Origin: Clostridia bacterium
GTDB taxonomy: Bacteria > Bacillota > Clostridia > Oscillospirales > CAG-272
DNA length: 18,742 nt
NCBI GenBank assembly: GCA_024404475.1
Contig: JAKSPV010000013.1
Location: forward strand, 1-18,742
Direction: 5' to 3'
Shown here: positions 1 to 6,405 of the stretch, one piece after another
Layout of the letters: each line of letters opens with the position of its first letter
Numbering within the stretch: the stretch's first letter is position 1
Made by a program: the position numbers and the translations under genes
The notes under the pieces: generated by a model
The model's input: the letters and a program-made list of their open reading frames with translations, nothing else
Told to the model about the DNA's origin: nothing
Databases searched by the model: none

Positions 1-1714
1 TCAGCCCCTGCGCGGTGCGCTTCATGTACGGCTCGGCACACGGAACGGCGCCGATGTCGTAGAGGAATTTATGCCAGAAGCGGGAGTAGATCATGTGGCG
101 CGTGACATGCTCCATGCCGCCATTGTACCAGTCGACGGGCATCCAGTATTTCAGTTTCTCGCTGTCGGCGAGCGCGTCGGGGTTATGCGGGTCGATGTAG
201 CGCAGGAAGTACCACGATGAGCCGGCCCACTGCGGCATCGTATCGGTCTCACGTTTGGCGTCGCCGCCGCACTTCGGGCACTTGCAGTTCACGAACGAGT
301 CGATCTTCGCCAGCGGGGATTCGCCGCCCTCGCCGGGCGCGAAGTTTTCGAGTTTCGGCAACCGGAGCGGCAGTTCCTCGTACGGAACGCCGACCATGCC
401 GCACTTCGGGCAATGGACGATCGGGATCGGCTCACCCCAGTAGCGCTGGCGGTTGAATGCCCAGTCTTTCATCTTGTACTGAACGCCCTTCTCGCCGATG
501 CCGAGTTTCTCGAGTTCTTCGAGCATACGCGCGATCGAGTCTTTCTTGTTGGTGTAGCCGTTGAGGAAGCCGGAGTTGACCATCTCGCCGTCGCCGGTGT
601 AAGCGGCCTCGTCGATGTTGCCGCCCTTGATGACCTCAACGATCTCGATGCCGAACTTCTTGGCGAAGGCGTAGTCGCGCTCGTCGTGCGCCGGCACAGC
701 CATGATCGCGCCGGTGCCGTAGCCCATCATGACGTAGTCGGAGATGAAGATCGGGATCTCGCGGCCCGTGATCGGGTTGATCGCGGTGAGCCCGTCGATC
801 TTGACGCCGGTCTTGTCCTTCGTGAGCTGCGTGCGCTCGAATTCGGTCTTCTTCGCGCATTCGGTCTTATAGGCGTTCAGCGCGTCCATGTTCTTGATGA
901 CGGACGCGTACTTCTCGATGATCGGGTGCTCCGGTGCGATGACCATGAAGGTCACGCCGTAGAGCGTATCGCATCTCGTCGTATAGATGCGGAGCGAGTC
1001 GTCCGCCTCTTTCAGTTTGAAATTGACGAACGCGCCGGTCGAGCGGCCGATCCAGTTCTCCTGCTGCATCTTGACGTTCGGCAGATAATCGACCGTTTCC
1101 AGGCCTTCGAGGAGCTTGTCGGCGTAAGCCGTGATGCGGAGATACCAGACGTCCTTCGACTTCTGGACGACGTCGCTGTGGCAGATGTCGCACTTGCCGC
1201 CCTGCGAGTCCTCGTTCGAGAGGACGACCTTGCAGTTCGGGCAGTAGTTGACGAGCGTCTTGTCGCGGAAGACAAGTCCCGCGTCAAACATCTTGCGGAA
1301 GATCCACTGCGTCCACTTGTAGTAGTCCTCCTCGGTCGTGTCGATCGTTCTCGTCCAGTCGAACGAGAAACCGACGCGGCGGAGCTGGCTCGTGAACTTC
1401 TCGATGTTCGCGTCAGTCAGAACGCGCGGGTGCTTGCCGAACTTGATGGCGGAGTTCTCCGTCGGCAGACCGAAGGCGTCAAAGCCGATCGGGAACAACA
1501 CGTTGTAGCCCTGCATGCGGCGCTTGCGGCTGACGACCTCGAGGCCGGAGTATGCCTTGATGTGACCGACGTGCATGCCGATGCCGCTCGGGTACGGGAA
1601 CTCGACGAGCCCGTAAAACTTCGGCTTGTCGGAGCCGTCAACGGCGACAAACGCACGCTCGTCGTCCCAGCGCTTCTGCCATTTTGCTTCCAGTGCGGAA
1701 AAATCGTATTTCAT
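1..1714 (-). CDS. leuS: Leucyl-tRNA synthetase, N-terminal two thirds (runs off the left edge)
   Basis: This enzyme charges tRNA-Leu with leucine in the cytoplasm. I translated the open frame by hand: 571 codons are present and the 3' end lies outside the window. The class I signature reads PYPSGIGMHVGH at residues 40-51, the bacterial LeuRS form of HIGH. A zinc-type cysteine cluster follows (CPNC, then CDIC). The CP1 editing domain shows TTRCDTLYG and GYGTGAIMAVPAHDERD, which match the LeuRS editing-site motifs. A second cysteine pair set (HCPKCG, CKCPKCGG) precedes the TMPQWAGSSWYFLRY segment typical of the family. The KMSKS loop and the tRNA-binding domains fall outside. Bacterial LeuRS is usually about 800-870 residues, so roughly two thirds are seen. 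The ATG is preceded by AAAGGAAG about 11 bases upstream, inside the short 18-bp gap after rsfS. The gene is probably co-transcribed with rsfS. Confidence 0.97.
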   Translation of the reverse strand, partial: MKYDFSALEAKWQKRWDDERAFVAVDGSDKPKFYGLVEFPYPSGIGMHVGHIKAYSGLEVVSRKRRMQGYNVLFPIGFDAFGLPTENSAIKFGKHPRVLTDANIEKFTSQLRRVGFSFDWTRTIDTTEEDYYKWTQWIFRKMFDAGLVFRDKTLVNYCPNCKVVLSNEDSQGGKCDICHSDVVQKSKDVWYLRITAYADKLLEGLETVDYLPNVKMQQENWIGRSTGAFVNFKLKEADDSLRIYTTRCDTLYGVTFMVIAPEHPIIEKYASVIKNMDALNAYKTECAKKTEFERTQLTKDKTGVKIDGLTAINPITGREIPIFISDYVMMGYGTGAIMAVPAHDERDYAFAKKFGIEIVEVIKGGNIDEAAYTGDGEMVNSGFLNGYTNKKDSIARMLEELEKLGIGEKGVQYKMKDWAFNRQRYWGEPIPIVHCPKCGMVGVPYEELPLRLPKLENFAPGEGGESPLAKIDSFVNCKCPKCGGDAKRETDTMPQWAGSSWYFLRYIDPHNPDALADSEKLKYWMPVDWYNGGMEHVTRHMIYSRFWHKFLYDIGAVPCAEPYMKRTAQGL

Positions 1715-1732
1715 AGTGATCTATGCTTCCTT

Positions 1733-2131
1733 TCAGTTCTCGGTCAGCAGCGAGGCGATATCGACCTCGGTGCCGGCTTCAAACAGCTTTTCAAGATTGT
1801 AAAACTCGCGGCCGTCGCGGCTGAACACATGGACGATCACGGAGCCGAAGTCGAGCAGCGTCCACACGCCGCTCTCGCCGCCCTCGCGCCGGAGAAGCGG
1901 CACGCCGCAGAGATCAAGCCGGTAGGCGACCTCGTCGGCAAGCGCGTTCACCTGCGTACGGGAGGAACCCGTCGCGAGGACGAAATAGTCCGCAATGCTC
2001 GTGTGCTCCTCGACGTGGAGCAGTTTGATTTCCCGGCCGCGCCGCGCGTCGAGGACGCGCACGGCATACTTTGCGATATCGAGCGAGCTCGCGTCGGCAA
2101 GTTCGCAGACAGGCAGTTCGATCTGATCCAT
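1733..2131 (-). CDS. rsfS: Ribosomal silencing factor RsfS (Iojap/DUF143)
   Basis: RsfS binds ribosomal protein L14 on the free 50S subunit and blocks joining with 30S when nutrients are short. The protein has 132 residues, within the usual size range for the family. The diagnostic blocks are YFVLATGSSRTQVNALADEV at residues 49-68 and W-TLLDFGSVIVHVF at about 90-103. The frame stays open further upstream, but the ATG at 2131 is the credible start: it has AAAGGAGA a few bases ahead, and the family N-terminus begins there. The upstream extension overlaps the LCP gene and resembles no protein. The Shine-Dalgarno overlaps the TAA of the LCP gene, so translation is likely coupled. leuS follows after 18 bp, a common Clostridia order. 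Confidence 0.96.
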   Translation of the reverse strand: MDQIELPVCELADASSLDIAKYAVRVLDARRGREIKLLHVEEHTSIADYFVLATGSSRTQVNALADEVAYRLDLCGVPLLRREGGESGVWTLLDFGSVIVHVFSRDGREFYNLEKLFEAGTEVDIASLLTEN

Positions 2132-2144
2132 ACAAGAATCTCCT

Positions 2145-3257
2145 TTACGATTTCGGCCGGATCGGGATGGGCTCGCCCTCGATGCCGGCTGCCGTGTAAA
2201 CTTTGAGGTATTTGCCGCTCTCGTCAAGGTAGATCGGGAGCAGCGTCCCGTCGCCCTCGTCGGCGAGGGCGTAATCCTCGTCGAAGCGGACGTCGGAGAT
2301 CTCGACGTCAAAGACGTTGAAATAGAGGTTGATCGCCGTTCTGACGTCCTCGCGGTTGACCTGATAGAACCACGTACCGTCATCGGAGCGGCTCGCCTCG
2401 CCGGGCGCCGTCATCATCGTCATCGAAGCGGGATCGAGCCGGAGCACTTCCCTCGCGAAATACACCGCGTCGAGGAGCGAGACGTTCGTCTGCATCTTCG
2501 GGAGCACGTCGCCGAGAAGCGACGTGAGCGTGGCAACGCTCATATCCGCCAGCGCCCGGCGGCACTCGGCAAAGAGCGCGGCAAGAAAATTCTTCTGCGC
2601 ATCCACGCGGCCGATGTCAGCAAGCGCAAAACCGGAGCGGAAGCGGACGAACTGCTCCGCGCCTTCCCCGTCGAGGACGTTATGCCCCGCCGGAAGGTGA
2701 ATGTAAAGATCCTGTTCGGGATCTTCATAATCGAGATCGTACGGCACCTCGATCGGGATGCCGCCGGGCAGCAGCGTGTCGATCGCCGCGGCAAAGCCGT
2801 CAAGGTCAACGACCGCCGCGTAGTCGATATCGACGCAGAGCGTCTTTTCGAGATCAGCCGCCAGCATCTGCGCCGCGCGGAGCGTGTTGCCGTCCGCATC
2901 GTGCTTCAGCCAGTAGGCAAACGACGCATTGATCTTCGGCTTACCGAGCCCCGCCGACGTCTCGATGTACGTGTCGCGCGGGAACTGCATGACGGCAAGT
3001 GAATGCGAGCCGGTATCGACCGAGACGAGCATCACGACGTCGGCCAGCGACGCGAGCCGGTCGTAACCGATGAGGAGGAACTGATACGTCCCCTCGTCTT
3101 TCGTATAGTTCTCTGCGTCGCGGAACGGCACGTCACCGCCCGGCGACGGGCGGTAGAAGTACACGGCGGCGAAGATCGCGCCGCCGACGAGGAGAACGGC
3201 CAGAAGCGGAATGGCGATCCAGAGGAGCCACCGCTTCCCTTTTTTCTTCTGTTTCAT
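2145..3257 (-). CDS. LytR-CpsA-Psr (LCP) family cell-envelope protein, divergent
   Basis: LCP proteins transfer undecaprenyl-phosphate-linked glycopolymers such as teichoic acid or capsule onto peptidoglycan at the outer membrane face. The 370-residue protein has a lysine-rich N-terminus, one membrane segment at about residues 10-35, and an extracytoplasmic remainder, so it is type II anchored. LCP landmarks are MLVSVDTGSHSLAVMQFPRDT (split here as MLVSVDTG and QFPRDT, ending near residue 96), KINASFAYW at 108-116, and VRFRSGFALADIGRVDAQ at 204-221. Two arginines that are common in the family are absent: the RSDT-like block reads LADV (71-74), and the R-x-x-RQ block reads GRVDAQ. The ATG overlaps the stop of nadD-yqeK in an ATGA, implying translational coupling. 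Membership is clear from fold motifs and from position between yqeK and rsfS. Whether it is an active ligase, and its glycan substrate, cannot be told from sequence. Confidence 0.85.
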   Translation of the reverse strand: MKQKKKGKRWLLWIAIPLLAVLLVGGAIFAAVYFYRPSPGGDVPFRDAENYTKDEGTYQFLLIGYDRLASLADVVMLVSVDTGSHSLAVMQFPRDTYIETSAGLGKPKINASFAYWLKHDADGNTLRAAQMLAADLEKTLCVDIDYAAVVDLDGFAAAIDTLLPGGIPIEVPYDLDYEDPEQDLYIHLPAGHNVLDGEGAEQFVRFRSGFALADIGRVDAQKNFLAALFAECRRALADMSVATLTSLLGDVLPKMQTNVSLLDAVYFAREVLRLDPASMTMMTAPGEASRSDDGTWFYQVNREDVRTAINLYFNVFDVEISDVRFDEDYALADEGDGTLLPIYLDESGKYLKVYTAAGIEGEPIPIRPKS

Positions 3258-4504
3258 GCGTTTTTATTTTCGGCAATCGCCAAACGTTTGACAAGATCGT
3301 TGCGGGCACGGAAGGTGTCATCCGCGATGCAGGCGCCGTCTTCGAGGAGCCCGGCGACTGTCATATCGAACGAGCGGACGAGCGTGCGAAGGAGGAGAAG
3401 TTCCTTTTCCGCCGCCGTCATATCCTCGCGGTACTGTCCCCAGAAGAACTCGCGGAGCGTGACGCAGTCCGGGAACGTGCGCGTGTCCTCGATGTAGTCG
3501 GCGAGATAGATGATCTCCTCGAACGTCGTCATGCCGGAGCGGCCGGTCGTATGCCAGCGCACGCCGCCGACGATCTCGTCCGACGCGTAGTCGGGGAAAA
3601 GATGCGGGATGCGCGCGGCTGCCGTGATCGCGTGGAGCGTCTTCGGATAAAAGCCGATATCATCGGGCAGCGGGACGCCGCACTCGCGGCAGATCTCAAG
3701 GTGTTCTTCAAAAGTCTTATGCTTCGTGATGTCGTGCAGGAGCGCGGCGGCGCGGAGCTCCGGGATCTTTTCCGGCAGATAGATCGCACCGAGGCGGGCG
3801 GCGGCCGCCTCCACGCCGAGCGTGTGACGCATCCGGCGCGGCAGGTGCGGTTCAACGGACGCGCGGAGCGCGTCGAGCATTTCATTCGTGATCGTTTTCA
3901 CGGTATACAGTCCTCTCTCCCGGATCAGGGACAAAACGGCAGGGGGAACGAGCGCGCCGATATCTTCGCCTCTCTCGGCGGCGGCGCGGACGTCTGTCGA
4001 AGAAAGCGGCAGCACCTCCGTGTCGAGGATGCGTGTCGAGGCGCCGTAGGTCTCCTTGTAAAGCGCCGCCTTCCGCGCAAGATCCGTCCGGCTTTCGCCG
4101 TCTTCGTAGCGCGGCACGCAGACGATCGTGGCAAGGCGGAAGATGATCTCCGGGTGGTACCACGTATCCATCGAGAGGAACATATCCGTCCCGCAGAGGA
4201 AGAACAGTTCGTCGCCGGATCGCGAAAGCTCCGTGAGCGTATCGGCGGTGTAGCTGACGCCCGTGCGGCGGATCTCCATATCGGAGACGGTAATGCGGGG
4301 GTCGATCGGCTCGAATGCGGCGCGCGCGAGCGCGAGGCGCACCTCGGGGTCGTCGTCTGCGGTAAGCCGTTTGTGCGGCGGGACGCAGGTCGGGATGATA
4401 TACAGCCGGTCGAGCGAAAGCGCACGGAGGAACGACTCCGCGGCGGCGACGTGGCCGTTATGCGGCGGTGCGAACGTACCGCCGTACACACCGACGCGGC
4501 TCAT
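3254..4504 (-). CDS. nadD-yqeK: Fused nicotinate-nucleotide adenylyltransferase (NadD) and YqeK-type HD phosphohydrolase
   Basis: The N-terminal half (about residues 1-200) is NadD, which makes nicotinate adenine dinucleotide from NaMN and ATP in NAD synthesis. It shows the nucleotidyltransferase motif GGTFAPPHNGH at residues 8-18, PPHKR at 42-46, and the LSSTDVR block near 167-173. The C-terminal half (about 205-416) is YqeK, an HD-domain enzyme reported to split diadenosine tetraphosphate symmetrically into ADP. Its metal-site residues are visible: RRMRH with His227, LLHD with His257-Asp258, RWHTTGR with His318, and YLADYIED with Asp336. NadD alone is usually about 190-210 residues and YqeK about 190, so the 416-residue length fits a plain fusion. 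I see no stop or frameshift between the halves. The two genes are normally adjacent in Bacillota, and similar fusions are known in mycoplasmas. The ATG overlaps the yhbY stop (ATGA), and the stop overlaps the LCP start. An internal GTG is listed separately. Confidence 0.93.
   Translation of the reverse strand: MSRVGVYGGTFAPPHNGHVAAAESFLRALSLDRLYIIPTCVPPHKRLTADDDPEVRLALARAAFEPIDPRITVSDMEIRRTGVSYTADTLTELSRSGDELFFLCGTDMFLSMDTWYHPEIIFRLATIVCVPRYEDGESRTDLARKAALYKETYGASTRILDTEVLPLSSTDVRAAAERGEDIGALVPPAVLSLIRERGLYTVKTITNEMLDALRASVEPHLPRRMRHTLGVEAAAARLGAIYLPEKIPELRAAALLHDITKHKTFEEHLEICRECGVPLPDDIGFYPKTLHAITAAARIPHLFPDYASDEIVGGVRWHTTGRSGMTTFEEIIYLADYIEDTRTFPDCVTLREFFWGQYREDMTAAEKELLLLRTLVRSFDMTVAGLLEDGACIADDTFRARNDLVKRLAIAENKNA
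3899..3920 (-). promoter_or_regulatory. Possible internal ribosome binding site and in-frame GTG at the NadD/YqeK boundary
   Basis: On the minus strand GGAGAGAGGA (3911-3920) is followed nine bases later by a GTG (3899-3901), which is codon 202 of the fused gene and in frame with it. The codon falls at the join between the NadD and YqeK domains. Initiation there would give a free YqeK of about 215 residues. The purine run also encodes part of an Arg-Glu-Arg-Gly stretch, so it may be coincidental. Confidence 0.35.
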
Positions 4505-4794
4505 TTGTCGAGGAAGATCCGCTTCCTGTTCTCGGATTCCCGGTACAGGACGAAGCGGGAGCCGACGACGGAAACGATCTCTGCACCGAGCGCCTCGGCA
4601 ATCTCCACAGCCGCCTCGCGGGAGGTGACGGGCGCCGTTTCGAGTGTACGGAGCTTGATAAGCTCACGCGCCTCGAGCGCCGCCGAGACCTGCCGGAGCG
4701 TTTCATCGGAGATGCCGCCCTTGCCGATCTGGAAGATCGTATCCATCTGGTTGGACATGGAGCGCAGCTGCGCTCTCTGTTTCGTTGTGATCAT
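4501..4794 (-). CDS. yhbY: YhbY-family CRM-domain RNA-binding protein
   Basis: This small protein (97 residues) is a single CRM domain, a fold found on pre-50S ribosomal particles and implicated in large-subunit assembly. The signature is present: an N-terminal KQRAQLRSMSNQMDTIFQIG segment leading into the GKGG loop at about residues 24-27, ISDET after it, and a C-terminal VGSRFVLYRES strand. The length is the usual one for standalone CRM proteins. The ATG has AAAGGA five bases ahead, in the 10-bp gap after the pyrophosphatase gene. The stop codon overlaps the nadD start. The yhbY-nadD-yqeK order is common in Bacillota, where obg often lies just upstream. Here the upstream gene is rdgB-like. 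Confidence 0.95.
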   Translation of the reverse strand: MITTKQRAQLRSMSNQMDTIFQIGKGGISDETLRQVSAALEARELIKLRTLETAPVTSREAAVEIAEALGAEIVSVVGSRFVLYRESENRKRIFLDK

Positions 4795-4804
4795 AATAAT
4801 CCTT

Positions 4805-5473
4805 TCACAGCGGGAGCGATTTCAGGATCGCCGCCATTTTGCGGACGGCGGCACCCCGGTGGCTGATCGTGTTTTTCTCTTCCGCCGTAGCTTCGGCAAA
4901 TGTCTTTTTTAAGTCTTCCCGGTAGAACAGCGGATCGTAACCGAAGCCGCCGGTACCGTGGTATTCGCGGAGGATCGTGCCGCGGCATTCCCCGCGGACG
5001 ACGAGGCAGCCGCCGACCTTCCCGCGGAGGCGTGCCGGCAGAAGCACCGACGCGTCGAGCCCGGCAGGCAGGACAACGCTGCTTCCTTTCGGCAGAACGA
5101 GCGCGACGGCGCAGACGTAGCCGGCCGTGCGCTTTTCGTCCGGAACGCTCCGGAGCTCGGAAAGCAGTTTCTCGTTGTTGGCGGTATCATCGCCGTGGCC
5201 GCCCGCGTACCGGGCGGAATAGATGCCGGGGGCGCCGCCTAAGGCGTCTACGGCAAGGCCGCTGTCATCGGCGAGGCCGATGTGGCCGGCAAGCGCCGGA
5301 ACGGCCGCCTTGATCAGCGCGTTTTCTTCAAAGCTCGCGCCGTCCTCCTCGATCTCACCGGTGCAGCCGATGTCGTCGAGCGAGAGGATGCGGCAGTCGA
5401 CACCCTCACCGGAGAGGATCGTGCCGAATTCGCGCACCTTATGCGCGTTGCGGGACGCCAGTACGAATTCCAT
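4805..5473 (-). CDS. rdgB: XTP/dITP diphosphatase (RdgB/HAM1 family) with an internal insertion
   Basis: This cytoplasmic enzyme hydrolyses non-canonical purine triphosphates (XTP, ITP, dITP) to monophosphates plus pyrophosphate, keeping them out of DNA and RNA. Family motifs appear in order: ASRNAHKVREF at 6-16, ADDSGL at 68-73, GAPGIYSARYAG at about 80-91, GFGYDP at 176-181, and KNTISHR at 200-206. The protein has 222 residues against a usual 195-205. The extra length is an insertion of about 25 residues at roughly 131-157, between the CAVALVLP strand and the GECRGTI strand. The catalytic motifs are intact, so activity is expected. The ATG at 5473 has GAGG five to six bases ahead, and the gene follows ftsY by 8 bp. 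Confidence 0.95.
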   Translation of the reverse strand: MEFVLASRNAHKVREFGTILSGEGVDCRILSLDDIGCTGEIEEDGASFEENALIKAAVPALAGHIGLADDSGLAVDALGGAPGIYSARYAGGHGDDTANNEKLLSELRSVPDEKRTAGYVCAVALVLPKGSSVVLPAGLDASVLLPARLRGKVGGCLVVRGECRGTILREYHGTGGFGYDPLFYREDLKKTFAEATAEEKNTISHRGAAVRKMAAILKSLPL

Positions 5474-5481
5474 AGTCTACC

Positions 5482-6387
5482 TCACGAGAAGAGCGCATCG
5501 ACGAATGCGTCGGGGTCGAACGGCTGGAGGTCGTCCGCCTGCTCGCCGACGCCGATGTATTTCACCGGAATGCCGAGCATCTTTTTGATCGAGAACACGG
5601 CGCCGCCCTTGGCGGTACCGTCGAGCTTCGTCAGGACGAGGCCCGTGATCTTTGCCGCGGTCATGAATTCCTTTGCCTGCTGGAGCGCGTTCTGCCCCGT
5701 CGTGGCGTCGAGGACGAGAAGCGTTTCGCGTGCGGCGTCGGGAAGCTCGCGGGAGAGCACGCGGTCGATTTTGGCGAGCTCATCCATCAGGTTTTTCTTA
5801 TTGTGGAGCCGTCCGGCGGTATCAACGAGCAAAACGTCCGCGCCGCGCTTGCGTGCGGCGGCGGCCGCGTCGAAGACGACGGCGGCGGGGTCCGAGCCCT
5901 CGCTCTGCCGGATCAGCGGCACGTCGGCACGGTCTGCCCAGACGGCGAGCTGGTCGATCGCCGCGGCGCGGAACGTGTCCGCCGCCGCCAGGATAACCGA
6001 TTTGCCATCGGCACGGAGGTGCGAGGCAAGCTTGCCGATCGTCGTCGTTTTGCCGACGCCGTTGACGCCGATGACGAGGACGACGCTCGGTTTCGTCGAA
6101 AGGTCGAGCGGTGCGCCGTCGCCGATCTGCTCCCGGAGGATCGCTTTCAGAAGATCGCGGATATCGGACGGATCCTTCGCGCGGTTGTCCTTGATCGACT
6201 CGCGGAGCGCGTCCATAACCGTTTCGACGGTATCCATGCCCATGTCGGAGGTGATGAGCACCTCCTCGAGTTCGTCCATGAGGTCGTCGTCGATCGAGAC
6301 GAAGTTCCGGAGCACGCTGTCCACGCGTCCCATAACGGACTGCTTCGTTTTGAAGAGCCCGTTTTTCAGTTTTTCAAAAAATGCCAC
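5482..6387 (-). CDS. ftsY: Signal recognition particle receptor FtsY
   Basis: FtsY is the GTPase docking partner of SRP (Ffh plus 4.5S RNA) at the membrane and delivers nascent membrane proteins to SecYEG. The protein has 301 residues and is close to a bare NG domain: a short N-terminal amphipathic region, the helical N domain (about 20-95), then the G domain. G-domain motifs are GVNGVGKTTT at 107-116, DTFRAAA at 137-143, DTAGRL at 189-194, TKLDGTAKGG at 253-262 and GVGEQADDLQPFD near the end. There is no long acidic A domain like that of E. coli. The start is a GTG at 6387 with AAAGGAGA about six bases upstream, and smc ends 18 bp before. The smc-ftsY pairing is typical of Bacillota. Neither ylxM nor ffh follows. 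Confidence 0.97.
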   Translation of the reverse strand: MAFFEKLKNGLFKTKQSVMGRVDSVLRNFVSIDDDLMDELEEVLITSDMGMDTVETVMDALRESIKDNRAKDPSDIRDLLKAILREQIGDGAPLDLSTKPSVVLVIGVNGVGKTTTIGKLASHLRADGKSVILAAADTFRAAAIDQLAVWADRADVPLIRQSEGSDPAAVVFDAAAAARKRGADVLLVDTAGRLHNKKNLMDELAKIDRVLSRELPDAARETLLVLDATTGQNALQQAKEFMTAAKITGLVLTKLDGTAKGGAVFSIKKMLGIPVKYIGVGEQADDLQPFDPDAFVDALFS

Positions 6388-6405
6388 GGTTTTCTCCTTT
6401 TGTGT

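Noticed and set aside
413..2206. Plus-strand open frame of 597 codons
   Set aside because: It lies antisense to leuS and rsfS, whose protein motifs are unmistakable. The frame is open because the GC-rich codon use of the real genes leaves few stops opposite. Its translation is Arg/Asp/Val/Ala-biased and matches no family I know.
3551..4912. Plus-strand open frame of 453 codons
   Set aside because: Antisense to nadD-yqeK, yhbY and the end of rdgB. Composition is that of a shadow frame.
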